From Bacteroidia bacterium (GTDB lineage Bacteria; Bacteroidota; Bacteroidia; Chitinophagales; JAUHXS01), in NCBI GenBank assembly GCA_030426955.1, contig JAUHXS010000006.1, forward strand, positions 124,001 to 188,000: a DNA stretch of 64,000 nt. The letters are read 5' to 3'. Shown in pieces: positions 19,801 through 29,076 of this stretch. Below the pieces are notes generated by a model. That model saw only the letters and a list, made by a program, of their open reading frames with translations. It was not told where the DNA came from and did not search any database. Each line of letters begins with the position of its first letter. The stretch's first letter is position 1. A program made the translations under genes and the position numbers.

Positions 19801-21840
19801 GAGTTGAATTTGCTTGCTGAGGGTATGACTATTCTAGATGGCTTAGGGTTTGATTTGACTGATGTAGATGGAGGAAGTGACACTTTTCAGAACTTTACCG
19901 TCAAAGTAGGATGTAGCGACTTTTCTTCATTGAGTAACGAATTTATTCAAGGGTTAAGTACCGTTTGCTTACCAAGAGATTTCATAGTAAGTAATGGTTA
20001 TAACAGTATCGAGCTGGATTCTCATTATGTATGGGATGGGCTATCTTCTTTGATCGTTGAGATATGTTATAAAAAGATCGACACTACAAGTAACGCCACT
20101 ATGAATTTTGGAGGTAGTTTTTTTACCTTCAATACATCTTTATACATAGTAGGTGAAGATGTTTGTGATTCAACTAAGGGTACTCCTAATAATAGACGCC
20201 CATTAGTTGATCTTTTATTTTGCAGAGCGCCCGTCATTAACAATAGTCCTTACTTATCATACCAGTGGACTCCCGATACATTAGTTGCCCCTGACGATAG
20301 CAGTATTGCAACTGCTTCTTATAACGGTATAGACAGCATCTTTTACCTATTTATAACAGATACAATCTTAGATTGTACATATTCAGATAGTGTAGCTATA
20401 GTTGAGAAAACGAGTGACTATGCTCCTGATGTGCCACAAGATACTGGATTATGTATAGGTAGCTTGATATCTCTAAGTGCAGGAAATGTAGATAGTGTTT
20501 TATGGGTGTATAATAATATGGGAGATACAGCCTATCTCAATCCGCTTATATTAACAATAGATACTTCATTAACCTTTGAGGTATTTACCATTGATACCGT
20601 TTGCAGATCTAGAGATACCTTTGGTTTAAGTATTACAGCTCTCATTAATCCAACAGTTGCCATAGCTGGAGATTCAGTGGGTTGTGCCAATGAACAACTT
20701 TTTGTTTTTACAGATTCGACTAGTAGTACGATCTCATGGGCTCCTATAATCTACTTTAGTGATCCTGATTCTTTTGAAACAAACTTGACTCTAGATAGCA
20801 CAAGATGGATATCGGCTTTAGTTACAGATACCAATAATTGTATGGCAATAGACTCACAGTTTGTGATTATAAAACAACGACCCATAACGAATATGCCATT
20901 TGATACTGTTGTTTGTTACCAAGATTCTATATTGTTTTTTGCGGCTGGTGCAGATAGTATCATATGGACTCCTCAAAGTATTTCTACTGGAGAAGATAGT
21001 TTTTATGTTACAGTGGATTCATCATACATGGTTGAGCTTATATTGTTGGATACAATATGCGGTAATGACACCTTTGAGACAAACATAACTAGCATTCCTT
21101 ATCCCGTTATTGAATTAGGGCAAGATACCCTAATATGTATTGGAGATATCATATCACTTGATCTAATGTTAGAAAGCCATACTATAAGATGGGAGCCAGC
21201 TGCACTTTTTTCCAGTCCGAATATATCGATGACAGATTTTATTACTGATACAGATACTCAAATTACGGTTTATGTAGAGGATAGCTTTGGTTGCGTATCA
21301 ATAGATTCTCTTAACATAAATGTTGAATCATTACCTATTGTAGGTTTAATGGATACTGTAATTATACCTTTGGGGCAGTCTTATATGATTAAAGGAGCCT
21401 CAGGGGGAAATCGCTATATTTGGCAACCCGAAAAATACCTGAATTGTAATGATTGTCAAGAACCAGTTTCGAGTGCTGTAGAAGAGATATTATATGAGTT
21501 GATTATTTCAGACTCAAACGAGGTTTGTATTGTAACGGACTCAATTTTGATAATTCCGTTACCAATTACTCTAGATATCCCCTCTGTCTTTACTCCAAAT
21601 GGGGATGGGTTAAATGATGCTTTTGGTCCAATATCTTTCGGAATAGAGAAGCTTGATTTGTTTGAAGTTAGAGATAGATGGGGTAAAAAGTTATTTGAGA
21701 CTAATCAAATAGGAAAGTGGTGGGATGGAACATTTAAAGGTATAGAGCAAGAGATTGGTAGCTACCGATATAGTGTGAAAGCGATTCAGATAGATGGTGT
21801 GGTTATTGAACGATCTGGTACCTTTGAACTAGTTCGTTAG
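16819..21840 (+). CDS. Giant surface protein: IgGFc-binding-like N-terminus, type B T9SS C-terminus
   Basis: A 1673-aa secreted protein with TTG start (a second TTG lies two codons on). A signal segment (RRYFIVCLVLLLINQYRLMG) precedes an IgGFc-binding-like domain (about 35-440: GREFWLGFMSN, EDNTEIIIEPT, CTNVPEGCTACD, GRRYNVVPFF, AVVQYMQG). Multiple PKD/Ig-like modules follow, marked by YEWTP, FSWSP, YVWTP and YQWTP, plus a jelly-roll-like insert (about 630-775). The end is a CHU_C/gliding domain (IPSVFTPNGDGLNDAFG ... TFELVR), the T9SS type B signal. IgGFc-like domains in bacteria are of unknown ligand; an adhesive role is inferred from architecture. Asp/Ser/Thr-rich throughout. It converges on the ktrA gene with a 6-bp gap. 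Confidence 0.86.
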   Translation: MLLSLFRRYFIVCLVLLLINQYRLMGQDVVPTKGREFWLGFMSNHTGAESLSVFIASDVNTTGTVSVPQGTLNINFTVTANTTTEVNIPLTLEHTASEVIEGKGILIQTEDTVSVFSINFQDFTADGAKILPIQSIGNDYMIATYTDLFSSEFLIVATEDNTEIIIEPTAHTELGVLQKGVADTITLMRGESYQVRSQNGGEDLTGTTIKSTEESGSCRNFAVFSGTQCTNVPEGCTACDHMFDQNYPVHTWGRRYNVVPFFNTTSYTYRVLAKEDNTIFTVNGGTPINLNAGQYFESNLEFEPLCIVGLKEIAVVQYMQGISCSGNGDPAMLILNAEDQKIDQITFSTVQSTVITNHNLNIIVSTNDTGTILLDGNSISGNSFTVFPNCSDQAYAQLTISSGSHTLSSLNGLIAYSYGTGSAESYAYSVGSFDPESFLNVDTIFCTVDTIELINPLVLNNVFWTKKSAPNDTIGFGDTLKVVPDTIETYILSGLNNISGCLEQYKFLVDFPDTHQVALFSNVDSVCTFQEIQLLASVTPSSSLYSYEWTPKDDLNNGFVADPIARPSQSTWFFCTVESPTGCLSVTDSILITTTGNSNINNFNIEADPTIVCFGDSINITPIIATAFLQDKFNDSINTVLWDSIIGGDTSSLCGSISGRALLFYDSTQRYAMTRDLNLLQGGIIDFGLRIADGSMGCDDNEFGDDVVLEYSINSGGDWNTINIYYESFYPTFSMHTVMIPPGAATASTRFRWRQVNNSGLGTDHWAIDNVKINVNRNDQLGFSWSPNVYITDTTQASVKIFPIPGQYTYQLHLYDSLSLCEYNDSVDVFVADSFSFTLSGDTSVCEVLTEHMLSAQATIPGINYVWTPQVGLSCYDCDVPTVQQFGTQSYVVVASSGEGCAKQDTISIELRGSGRVAISPQEIELCLGDSIELVAGYYECGITPDSCEGGTVDTATLPIFIPFIGDGSSGNSEMTIFSGSELSAKRQFVYSVGELNLLAEGMTILDGLGFDLTDVDGGSDTFQNFTVKVGCSDFSSLSNEFIQGLSTVCLPRDFIVSNGYNSIELDSHYVWDGLSSLIVEICYKKIDTTSNATMNFGGSFFTFNTSLYIVGEDVCDSTKGTPNNRRPLVDLLFCRAPVINNSPYLSYQWTPDTLVAPDDSSIATASYNGIDSIFYLFITDTILDCTYSDSVAIVEKTSDYAPDVPQDTGLCIGSLISLSAGNVDSVLWVYNNMGDTAYLNPLILTIDTSLTFEVFTIDTVCRSRDTFGLSITALINPTVAIAGDSVGCANEQLFVFTDSTSSTISWAPIIYFSDPDSFETNLTLDSTRWISALVTDTNNCMAIDSQFVIIKQRPITNMPFDTVVCYQDSILFFAAGADSIIWTPQSISTGEDSFYVTVDSSYMVELILLDTICGNDTFETNITSIPYPVIELGQDTLICIGDIISLDLMLESHTIRWEPAALFSSPNISMTDFITDTDTQITVYVEDSFGCVSIDSLNINVESLPIVGLMDTVIIPLGQSYMIKGASGGNRYIWQPEKYLNCNDCQEPVSSAVEEILYELIISDSNEVCIVTDSILIIPLPITLDIPSVFTPNGDGLNDAFGPISFGIEKLDLFEVRDRWGKKLFETNQIGKWWDGTFKGIEQEIGSYRYSVKAIQIDGVVIERSGTFELVR

Positions 21841-21846
21841 TTAGAC

Positions 21847-22530
21847 TTACTGATTTACCTCAATAAATCGTTTGATATCTTTTTGCTTTCCCATTACGAC
21901 CATTGTGTCGTGCTCTAATATTTCAGTTTCAGGTCCAGGAACACCAATAGTATGCATCTCTTTCGTATTGTCATCCACAATAGTTGCCCGCATGATAGTA
22001 ATTAGGTTTAGATTGTATCTTTTCCTAATGTCTATATCTGCTAGCGTTCTACCTTTGATTTGATTAGGAGTATTGACCTCTACTATTTCATAATCATCTG
22101 GAAGTTGTAAAAAAGTTAAAATTCCAGGGTTTAGCATCCGTTCTGCAACAGTAATGCCGACCTCTACTTCTGGAGAGATGACTTCTTTAATACCCATCTT
22201 TTCCATGATCAACTTCTGAGTATTAGTCATGGCACGTGTGATAATTCTCTTTATACCTAGTTCTTGAAGTTGAACCGTGCAAAGTACAGAACTCTCAAAA
22301 TCTCGACCTATTGCTACGACTGCAGTATCCACTTCCTGTATGTTCTGAGCTCTCAGGTTTTTGATATCGGTTGCATCCATTGCAATACTGTGTGCTACAT
22401 CTTCATGGATATCTTGTACCTTATCTGGATCGGTATCGATTGCAATTACTTCTGCTCCCTTCTGAGCCAATGTAAGTGCTACAGATGTTCCAAATCTACC
22501 TAATCCAATAACTGCAAATCTACTGGCCAT
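21847..22530 (-). CDS. KtrA/TrkA-like RCK potassium-regulatory protein
   Basis: A 227-aa cytoplasmic protein. RCK_N (1-125) has the Rossmann motif GLGRFGTS and the acidic end of strand 2 (IAIDTDPDKV), which in this family bind NAD(H)/ATP. RCK_C covers about 140-225 (GRTLADIDIRKRYNLNLITI ... EHDTMVVMGK). Such rings gate a KtrB or TrkH ion channel in the inner membrane. No channel subunit is next to it; the only other RCK_C protein here is at 7529. Its ATG overlaps the end of the choice-of-anchor B gene by 11 bp, so it is the last gene of the guaA operon. Confidence 0.87.
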   Translation of the reverse strand: MASRFAVIGLGRFGTSVALTLAQKGAEVIAIDTDPDKVQDIHEDVAHSIAMDATDIKNLRAQNIQEVDTAVVAIGRDFESSVLCTVQLQELGIKRIITRAMTNTQKLIMEKMGIKEVISPEVEVGITVAERMLNPGILTFLQLPDDYEIVEVNTPNQIKGRTLADIDIRKRYNLNLITIMRATIVDDNTKEMHTIGVPGPETEILEHDTMVVMGKQKDIKRFIEVNQ

Positions 22531-23875
22531 TTATTTTTATGAATTTTGAAGTTATAAATGTATTACTGAATACTAAAGTAGCAAAATAAACACCACTGTT
22601 GTAATTTGTACCTGATATTTTAAAGCTTCCCTGAGGTTCGTTTATTTTATTGCTAGTCATCAATTTCCCTGAAACATTGTAGATCGATATATTTCCACCT
22701 TCACCAAACTGATCTTTAGGAATATTGTACGATAATTTTGAATTATCAAAGGTGAGGCTAGGAGAGAGGACTGCAATGATGGAATCGTTGATGGATTGCT
22801 CATTTTTAATCGTGAAAACATACAATCCTTCCTCTCTATCTGAGGCAATAATATTCCCAGAAGGAAGGTATGGGTATACACCCCAACATCCTTGAAACCC
22901 ATCACCTGAAGGAAATTGAGGCGATGTGTCGTGAAAGCCAATCTGTTTAAGACTTTTGGGATCGCTCGCATCTATAACAATAAGACCATCTTTGTAGTAA
23001 GATATGTACAAATATTTACCCTTGACAAAGACATTGTGAGGTATTACGTCAAATCCAGGAGAAGATTGATATCTATCTAGCTCATTTATATCAGAAAGAT
23101 CAGATACGTCATATGCTGTTACGTATGCTCCTGGTCTTTCATCCGTAGTATAAAGTACTTTCCCATTATCAGAAAGCCAGCAATTATGAGTAAATCGATT
23201 GGGTGTCTCTTGTATGCTCAAAATACTTGGGTTAAGCTTGTTAGACACATCAACCACCGCAAATTGTCCTGCGTTGATTTCTGATGTCCACATGGTATCT
23301 CCTCTAACAAAACCATCATGAATATATTCTGTTGAGTAACTGCCTGCATATTCAGGTGCTTTCGGATCATTATTAAGATCTAGGATGATAGCTCCTCCAT
23401 TAAATAAGTTGCTCCCAAACAAATATGCAAAGCCATTTTCATCAATAAATATATTATGAGCACGACGGTATTCAAAAGTATCTATTTGGGTAATAGTGAG
23501 GGTATCTATGCTATTAGGAAGATTGTTTAAGTCGATAATCAAAAGTCCAAACCCTGAAGTGTCAGGAGTGTAGTCATGGGTTATATAAGCATGATGATTA
23601 AATGTTTTGATGTCTCTCCAAACGCTAAAAACACCTTCTATAAAGAATAGTTCTTCCGTATTGTTAGGATCGGTTACATCTACAATGGTTGTTCCATTTT
23701 CTAAGCCCATAATGGCATACTCCCTACTATTTTCATCTGTGTAGCCCCAGATATCATTAGCTTTTGATTCATAGCTGTGCTTTGCTTTAAATTCTAAGAG
23801 GTTTTGTGCATGAGATGGAGTAAAGAAGGCATTAGTAACAAGAGAAAGAAATAAGTACGTTAGGTAATGATGCAT
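22520..23875 (-). CDS. Choice-of-anchor B (LVIVD-repeat) secreted protein with type A T9SS signal
   Basis: A 451-aa protein with signal peptide (MHHYLTYLFLSLVTNAFFTPSHAQ). A beta-propeller of LVIVD-like repeats (about 30-370: DIWGYTDENSREYAIMGLENGTTIVDVTDP, HNIFIDENGFAYLFG, HNVFVKGKYLYISYY, PSGNIIASDREEGLYVF) matches the choice-of-anchor B family. The last 75 residues (ISIYNVSGKLM ... SGVYFATLVFS ... SKFIKING) form a T9SS type A sorting domain. The protein should therefore reach the surface or medium. Substrate unknown. It is 7 bp downstream of the lipoprotein gene at 23883 and overlaps the following ktrA-like gene by 11 bp, so the operon joins unrelated functions. Confidence 0.86.
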   Translation of the reverse strand: MHHYLTYLFLSLVTNAFFTPSHAQNLLEFKAKHSYESKANDIWGYTDENSREYAIMGLENGTTIVDVTDPNNTEELFFIEGVFSVWRDIKTFNHHAYITHDYTPDTSGFGLLIIDLNNLPNSIDTLTITQIDTFEYRRAHNIFIDENGFAYLFGSNLFNGGAIILDLNNDPKAPEYAGSYSTEYIHDGFVRGDTMWTSEINAGQFAVVDVSNKLNPSILSIQETPNRFTHNCWLSDNGKVLYTTDERPGAYVTAYDVSDLSDINELDRYQSSPGFDVIPHNVFVKGKYLYISYYKDGLIVIDASDPKSLKQIGFHDTSPQFPSGDGFQGCWGVYPYLPSGNIIASDREEGLYVFTIKNEQSINDSIIAVLSPSLTFDNSKLSYNIPKDQFGEGGNISIYNVSGKLMTSNKINEPQGSFKISGTNYNSGVYFATLVFSNTFITSKFIKINGQ

Positions 23876-23882
23876 ATTGATT

Positions 23883-25259
23883 TTACTTCTTGACTTCTAC
23901 TTTATGCCAGCTGTAGTCCTTAAATCGAAGTATATGTACAAATTTGTTTTCCAAATGATTGATGTACGGCTGTATATTTAACGAATCATTATCTGTTTTC
24001 GTATTTGCTTCTATGCTTGGTTCAATGATATAATTTGTATGAAAGGCTGGTTCTTCGACTTTATCTAAATGTTCGCTGAAGTTTAGGCCATAATTATATA
24101 ACGCTTTTCCAAAATATAAAAAGACATCAAATCCTATGTAGTTGAAATTTGTTGGTAGTTGGTAGTATTTGTCTTCAAAAGGTTTAACAAACTGATTGTG
24201 TGTTTCTTTATCAACCCAATAAGAGCTAGTAATATGTAAGTTGTTTTCTTGCATTTGATCCGCTCTAAGCGAGTTAAACCTGCTCCAGGTTGGCATTCCT
24301 AAAGTAATTATCTCAAAGTCGCCATGTGTATTCAATTTGCTAACTTGATTTAGAATGTGGTTAGCGAAGGGTTCACTAAATGAAGGGATGATTAATAAGT
24401 TGCGTTTTGTTTCATCAAATGCATCATTTAGCTTAGACGTGTCTAATAAACTTTTACTATCAGCTATAAATTCATGAACTAAAGAATCTTCTACTGCTTT
24501 TGCTCTTATACTATCTTCGCTTAAAAATTGATAAAACGCTTCAACAAAAGCATGCTCCTTATAATTGTCTTGATAACATATTATATAGTTTTTTCTATAA
24601 AAGTTTTTATCCATAAAGTCAAACATGGCTTGTTGATGTCCTTTTGATGTAGCATTTGCCATAATATAATATGGATTTTCTAAAGTGATATTTGTGGAAG
24701 ATGATAGAGGAGAGACCATCGGAATCGAATCTTTCTTAGCGTAGGCAGCAACTTTTCTTAAAGGTTCATTATATACAGGACCTATGATTAAATCAGAATC
24801 TTTGAATTTAGGTTCTTCTAATATAGCATTAGTTGCCTTTACACTTTTTTTTGTGTCATAAATGTTTATGATCAACTTGGCTCCAAGTTTTTTCAAAGAA
24901 TCTATTGCCATATCAATGCCTTGATAGAGCTCCATAGCAATTTTTGAACCAGGGTATATATAGTTTGGGTTGTCTAATAATCTTAATGAGTCGTGGTTTA
25001 GCGAATCTAGAAAGAAAGGCAATAAAACTGCAATCCTATAGGTGTCCTGTTTGGATAATGTCAACGAAACCGTGTCAATAGATTGTGAGTTTTGAACAGA
25101 AGAGGAATCTTGCGTGCTAGCAGCTTCCTTTGCTGACTTGGCATTACTTTCTTGAGTCTTGCGCGTTGTAGAACAGGCAGCTAATATAAAGATGGTAATG
25201 AATAAAAATATAAATTTATTCCCACTCAATTGTTGCTGGAGGTTTTGAGCTAATGTCAT
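23883..25259 (-). CDS. Lipoprotein with periplasmic-binding (type 1) fold
   Basis: A 458-aa lipoprotein precursor. A hydrophobic segment ends in the lipobox ILAAC (about residue 30), followed by a Ser/Lys/Gln-rich linker and a type 1 periplasmic-binding domain (about 75-440: [75 protein letters not shown]). Such domains bind amino acids or small peptides; no ABC permease is nearby, and related Bacteroidota proteins sit next to guaA without one. The ATG at 25259 overlaps the guaA end by 44 bp; an internal TTG 30 bp later would reduce this to 14 bp. Ligand unknown. Confidence 0.75.
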   Translation of the reverse strand: MTLAQNLQQQLSGNKFIFLFITIFILAACSTTRKTQESNAKSAKEAASTQDSSSVQNSQSIDTVSLTLSKQDTYRIAVLLPFFLDSLNHDSLRLLDNPNYIYPGSKIAMELYQGIDMAIDSLKKLGAKLIINIYDTKKSVKATNAILEEPKFKDSDLIIGPVYNEPLRKVAAYAKKDSIPMVSPLSSSTNITLENPYYIMANATSKGHQQAMFDFMDKNFYRKNYIICYQDNYKEHAFVEAFYQFLSEDSIRAKAVEDSLVHEFIADSKSLLDTSKLNDAFDETKRNLLIIPSFSEPFANHILNQVSKLNTHGDFEIITLGMPTWSRFNSLRADQMQENNLHITSSYWVDKETHNQFVKPFEDKYYQLPTNFNYIGFDVFLYFGKALYNYGLNFSEHLDKVEEPAFHTNYIIEPSIEANTKTDNDSLNIQPYINHLENKFVHILRFKDYSWHKVEVKK

Positions 25260-26757
25260 ATACAACTCTATTGATTCCTTTTACGTTATTGATGATTTCA
25301 TTTGAAACCTCTGCTAGAAACTCATAAGGAAGGTGGCACCAATCTGCCGTCATTCCATCTAATGACGTTACAGCCCTCAGACTAACGACATTTTCGTAAG
25401 TTCTTTCATCTCCCATTACGCCGACTGACTGCACTGGTAATAGCATTGTTCCTGCTTGCCATACCTCATCATAAAGGTTGTGTTCTCTTAAGCCATTGAT
25501 GAATATAGCATCTGCTTCTTGCAAAATCTTGACTTTTTCTCGTGTGATATCGCTTAATATTCTTATGGCAAGTCCAGGTCCTGGGAATGGATGTCTAGAT
25601 AAAATGTTAATAGGCAATTCTAGTTCTTTGCCTACTTTACGCACTTCATCTTTAAATAGGAATCTTAATGGTTCAACTATTTTTAAGTTCATCTGTTCCG
25701 GGAGTCCACCCACATTGTGGTGCGATTTTATCGTCACAGATGGCCCATGAACAGAAACAGACTCTATAACATCCGGGTAGATTGTGCCTTGAGCCAACCA
25801 TTTAACATCTTTTATTTTATGTGCCTCTTCGTCAAAAACATCTATAAAAGTATTGCCAATGATTTTTCGCTTTGTTTCTGGGTCACTAACGTCCTCTAAC
25901 TTATTGAGAAAAGCATCTTGCGCATTAACACCAATTACATTTAAGCCCAGATCTTTGTAGGTTTCTAATACATCTTCAAATTCATTCTTTCTTAGAAGCC
26001 CGTTATCTATAAAAATGCAATATAAGTTTGACCCAATAGCTTTATGCAATAATAAAGCTGCCACACTAGAATCTACACCACCAGACAACCCTAAGACAAC
26101 TTTATCGTTGTCCAGTTGATCTTTTAAACCATTGACAGTATCCTCAACAAAAGAAGCGGGTGTCCAGTCTTGTTTGCATTTGCAAATGTCTACCGCGAAG
26201 TTTTTTAGTAGTTCTTTACCCTGTGTTGTATGTGTTACTTCAGGATGAAACTGCAAACCATAAATTGGAAACTGATATTCACCATTGCTATTTTTAAAGC
26301 CTGCAACAGGAATGGACTTTGTGGAGCAAGTTACTTCAAATCCATCTGGAACATCTTGGATGGTATCTGCATGAGACATCCATACTTGGCTATCTGCAGT
26401 AATACCATTGAATAAAGCATCGTTTGTAGGAACCGTTGCCAGCTTTGCTCTGCCATATTCTCTTTTTGCTGAACGTTCTACCTTGCCGCCCAAGTGTTTC
26501 GCTAAGTATTGCGAACCGTAGCAGACACCAAGAATAGGTCTTTTGTTTAAAATCTGGTCAAGGTCTATATTTAGTGCATTAGGATCTTCTACGGAAAAAG
26601 GACTACCTGATAGAATGATCCCTTTAATGCCTTCATCTAGCTTCGGAATCTTGTTGAATGGAACAATCTCACTATATATATTCAATTCACGTATTCTTCT
26701 TGCTATTAGCTGAGTAAACTGTGATCCGAAATCTAGTATGAGTATTCTCTCTTGCAT
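25216..26757 (-). CDS. guaA: GMP synthase (glutamine-hydrolysing)
   Basis: A 513-aa enzyme that converts XMP to GMP using glutamine and ATP. The glutamine amidotransferase domain (about 1-190) has the nucleophile loop GVCYGSQ and catalytic FHPEV. The ATP pyrophosphatase domain has the P-loop LSGGVDSS (about 220). The C-terminal dimerisation domain ends [10 protein letters not shown], the standard GuaA terminus. The loop Ser in GVCYGSQ replaces the more common Met/Gln. The start at 26757 ([13 protein letters not shown]) is set by the strong promoter just upstream. A longer in-frame start at 26793 is a TTG that coincides with the -33 element. First gene of a four-gene operon. Confidence 0.96.
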   Translation of the reverse strand: MQERILILDFGSQFTQLIARRIRELNIYSEIVPFNKIPKLDEGIKGIILSGSPFSVEDPNALNIDLDQILNKRPILGVCYGSQYLAKHLGGKVERSAKREYGRAKLATVPTNDALFNGITADSQVWMSHADTIQDVPDGFEVTCSTKSIPVAGFKNSNGEYQFPIYGLQFHPEVTHTTQGKELLKNFAVDICKCKQDWTPASFVEDTVNGLKDQLDNDKVVLGLSGGVDSSVAALLLHKAIGSNLYCIFIDNGLLRKNEFEDVLETYKDLGLNVIGVNAQDAFLNKLEDVSDPETKRKIIGNTFIDVFDEEAHKIKDVKWLAQGTIYPDVIESVSVHGPSVTIKSHHNVGGLPEQMNLKIVEPLRFLFKDEVRKVGKELELPINILSRHPFPGPGLAIRILSDITREKVKILQEADAIFINGLREHNLYDEVWQAGTMLLPVQSVGVMGDERTYENVVSLRAVTSLDGMTADWCHLPYEFLAEVSNEIINNVKGINRVVYDISSKPPATIEWE

Positions 26758-26763
26758 ATTATA

Positions 26764-26793
26764 CAAAGATAGAGTTAAACCCTGATTATGCAA
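26764..26793 (-). promoter_or_regulatory. guaA promoter, TTG-N19-TATCTTTG
   Basis: On the minus strand a -33 TTG (26793-26791) is followed by 19 bp and a perfect -7 TAnnTTTG (26771-26764). The ATG at 26757 starts only six bases after the -7 element, so the mRNA is probably leaderless or nearly so. Confidence 0.65.
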
Positions 26794-26852
26794 TAGAAGT
26801 CAAAAATAATATGGTACTAAACTATGCAGGTCGGCCTTGTCTTAAAAACAAA

Positions 26853-26884
26853 AAAGGCTTTGCAATAATCTGCAAAGCCTTTTC
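26853..26884 (-). terminator. Terminator after the YceI gene
   Basis: A 13-bp perfect stem (AAAAGGCTTTGCA with its complement, 6-base loop) is followed on the minus strand by TTTTTTGTTTTT-like bases. It lies 20 bp past the yceI stop. Confidence 0.85.
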
Positions 26885-26903
26885 GATATAAGTTTTGTCG
26901 TGT

Positions 26904-27566
26904 TTACATTGCTTCCATTGCAGGAGCAAGTTCAATATTTAGAACAATATCATTAGATAAAACCATTTCTTTCATAGGATGAGAGAAAGAAACATCATAT
27001 TGGGTTCTATCAAAAGTAAGTGTACCCATTACTTTCATGTCAGCGCCTGCTCCAGTCATAGAAATTCCTTCAACAGTTTCCTCGTTACTGATTCCTCTGA
27101 TGGTTAAAGTTCCCATTGCTTTGTTGCCTTCAACTTTATTGATTTTAAAAGAAGCAGTCGGGTTATTCTCTACTGCAAAAAAGTCATCAGATGAGAGGTG
27201 CCCAACAAGTTTTTCAGGAGTCTTCCCATCTTCTGGCATATAATTCTCGTCTGTTGGAGTAATCGTAGACATATCAACTGTAAATTCGCCTCCAACGATA
27301 TTATTACCTTCCATCATTATTTTGCCAGCACTAAAGTTGAGCGTTCCTTCATGAGAGTACATTTTTACCATTTCTCCTTTCCACATGACTTTGCTTTTTT
27401 CTAAGTCAATATTAACGGTCATTTCATTAGATGCCGTTTCTTCTGTAGTAGCAGATTTTTCCATTTTATTACTGCTTTCCTCTGTTTGAGTATTGTTTCC
27501 TGAGTCGCAAGCTGTGAAATAAAGTGCTGAAGCAGCAGCGATGGTATATAAACTGATTTTTTTCAT
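26904..27566 (-). CDS. YceI-family lipoprotein
   Basis: A 220-aa precursor with lipobox YFTAC (about residue 20), a Glu/Thr/Asn-rich linker (25-48) and a YceI lipocalin-like domain (about 50-218: KSKVMWKGEMVKMYSHEGTLNF, GGEFTVDMSTITPTD, LSSDDFFAVENNPTASFKI, GTLTFDRTQYDVSF). YceI domains bind polyisoprenoid-type lipids such as ubiquinone-8 precursors in solved structures. Here it should be anchored in the envelope facing the periplasm. The gene is monocistronic with its own terminator. ATG at 27566 is the only reasonable start. Confidence 0.9.
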   Translation of the reverse strand: MKKISLYTIAAASALYFTACDSGNNTQTEESSNKMEKSATTEETASNEMTVNIDLEKSKVMWKGEMVKMYSHEGTLNFSAGKIMMEGNNIVGGEFTVDMSTITPTDENYMPEDGKTPEKLVGHLSSDDFFAVENNPTASFKINKVEGNKAMGTLTIRGISNEETVEGISMTGAGADMKVMGTLTFDRTQYDVSFSHPMKEMVLSNDIVLNIELAPAMEAM

Positions 27567-27619
27567 TGGTTTAAGTTATTTAAAATTAAGATTTATCATA
27601 TAAATGTAACTAACACATT

Positions 27620-27979
27620 TTATCTAGACAAAGTTTCCTTTAACTTTTGAATTGTTGATTTTTCACTTCCAATAAATATTTGGTCATTTATAATTATTAC
27701 AGGACGTTTTAGAAAAGTGTATTCTTGTAAAATAAGCTTTTTATAATCTTGCTCAGCAAGCAATTTCTCTTTTAGTCCCATAGACTTATACTTCATGGCT
27801 CTTCTGCTAAATAAAGACTCAAAGCTACCGGATCGTGCTTTCATTTCTTCAAGCTGCTCATTAGTAATAGCTTCGTTCTTGATGTCTTGCATTACAAAAG
27901 ATGCATGATTGATATTTAGCTCTTTGATGATTCTTGTACATGTACTACAAGACGATAGATAGTAGATTTTCCTTTGCAT
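27620..27979 (-). CDS. ArsC/Spx-family thioredoxin-fold protein
   Basis: A 119-aa protein of the ArsC-like family: MQRKIYYLSSCSTCTRIIKEL places a CSTC motif at residues 11-14, and FLKRPVIII (about 90) supplies the conserved Arg-Pro of the fold. Family members are arsenate reductases, Spx regulators or YffB-type proteins. A CxxC motif with no arsenic genes nearby makes arsenate reduction unproven. The start codon overlaps the stop of the upstream barrel-protein gene (TAATG at 27977-27981), so the two are translationally coupled. Confidence 0.82.
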   Translation of the reverse strand: MQRKIYYLSSCSTCTRIIKELNINHASFVMQDIKNEAITNEQLEEMKARSGSFESLFSRRAMKYKSMGLKEKLLAEQDYKKLILQEYTFLKRPVIIINDQIFIGSEKSTIQKLKETLSR

Positions 27980-29055
27980 TAAAAACTAGTTTTAAAACCC
28001 ATATAAATATTGTACCAGTTGTTTTGTTCTCGCAATTGACCATGAGGATTCATGCCATAGTAATAGCCGATAAATATAGACAATGGTTGCAGGTTGGGCT
28101 TTCCTTCGGGATTGTATTTGTAGCCAAACATTATATTTAAGTTCCATGCTCTTTGTTCAAGTTCATTTATGAATTGCTTGTCATAGTTATAAACTATTCT
28201 GTTGCTCAGCTCAAGAGACAGAAAGTTCATCCAGCCAAACTTAGTTTTGAGCTTTTTATTATGCCTAATAAAGTTTGATAAAAGAAAATTATCATAAGAT
28301 AAATTCAAGTAATATTCCATATACCTCTTAGAGGCGTGAACTATTTGTCCGTTAGTTTCTGTAGTATCTGTTGTGTAAAATCCCCTATCTCTGTGATGTA
28401 GTCCCCAAAGACCTAGCCTTAGCATTAAATTGTTTTTCTCAACTCGCTTGTCTAAATCATTAAATGACAAGCCCAACTCCCAATATTCATAGGAAACATT
28501 GATCCTTTTGAAATCTGGGAAATGCATATTGGCGTAGATGGTTAGTTCATCACCTAGGTGAGTGCTTTCATGGCCATAAGGCGTAAACTTAAGTGCAATA
28601 TTTCTAATAGCATGATCATGACCTCTAAACCTATAAATGGCTTTAAGTGTACCATAGGTAAAACGATAATCGTTGTTGACAATAGGTGCCGTTGTAGAGT
28701 CAAATGCATCCCATAAAACGTGTATGCTAATGGGAATCCAAAGGCCAATAGAGAAAGAGGCACGATCAGACTCGAAGTCATCTCCCCTGTAGAAGTCATA
28801 TCCTATGATTGGTAGTTCCTTGCCAAAGTTTAGTTCTATTACAGCTCTGTAGCCGTCTGCATCGTTGGGTCTGGAGTAAGCGTAGTCTTTTATGATACAT
28901 AGTGGTTTGATTTGAAATTCCGTAGGATGAGCTTCTACGGAGAGTGGCCTGTAATAGCTTTTTTGTGTAAGGCCCCACCAATCGTGCAGTGTTTGGGCAT
29001 ATATAGATGAACAAAACACCGTTAATACTAATACAAGTAAACCATAAACCCTCAT
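27979..29055 (-). CDS. Outer-membrane protein, DUF1207-like
   Basis: A 358-aa protein with signal peptide (MRVYGLLVLVLTVFCSSIYAQ). It has many alternating aromatic beta-strands and a C-terminal Phe (YMGFKTSF), features of an outer-membrane barrel. The segment YGHESTHLGDEL with a following RINVSYEYWELGL resembles the conserved HxSSHLGDE motif of DUF1207 proteins; this match is from memory and moderate. Function unknown. It is translationally coupled to the ArsC-like gene. An 80-bp palindromic repeat lies 22 bp upstream of its start. Confidence 0.65.
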   Translation of the reverse strand: MRVYGLLVLVLTVFCSSIYAQTLHDWWGLTQKSYYRPLSVEAHPTEFQIKPLCIIKDYAYSRPNDADGYRAVIELNFGKELPIIGYDFYRGDDFESDRASFSIGLWIPISIHVLWDAFDSTTAPIVNNDYRFTYGTLKAIYRFRGHDHAIRNIALKFTPYGHESTHLGDELTIYANMHFPDFKRINVSYEYWELGLSFNDLDKRVEKNNLMLRLGLWGLHHRDRGFYTTDTTETNGQIVHASKRYMEYYLNLSYDNFLLSNFIRHNKKLKTKFGWMNFLSLELSNRIVYNYDKQFINELEQRAWNLNIMFGYKYNPEGKPNLQPLSIFIGYYYGMNPHGQLREQNNWYNIYMGFKTSF

Positions 29056-29076
29056 ACGCCAAATTTACATATTTTA

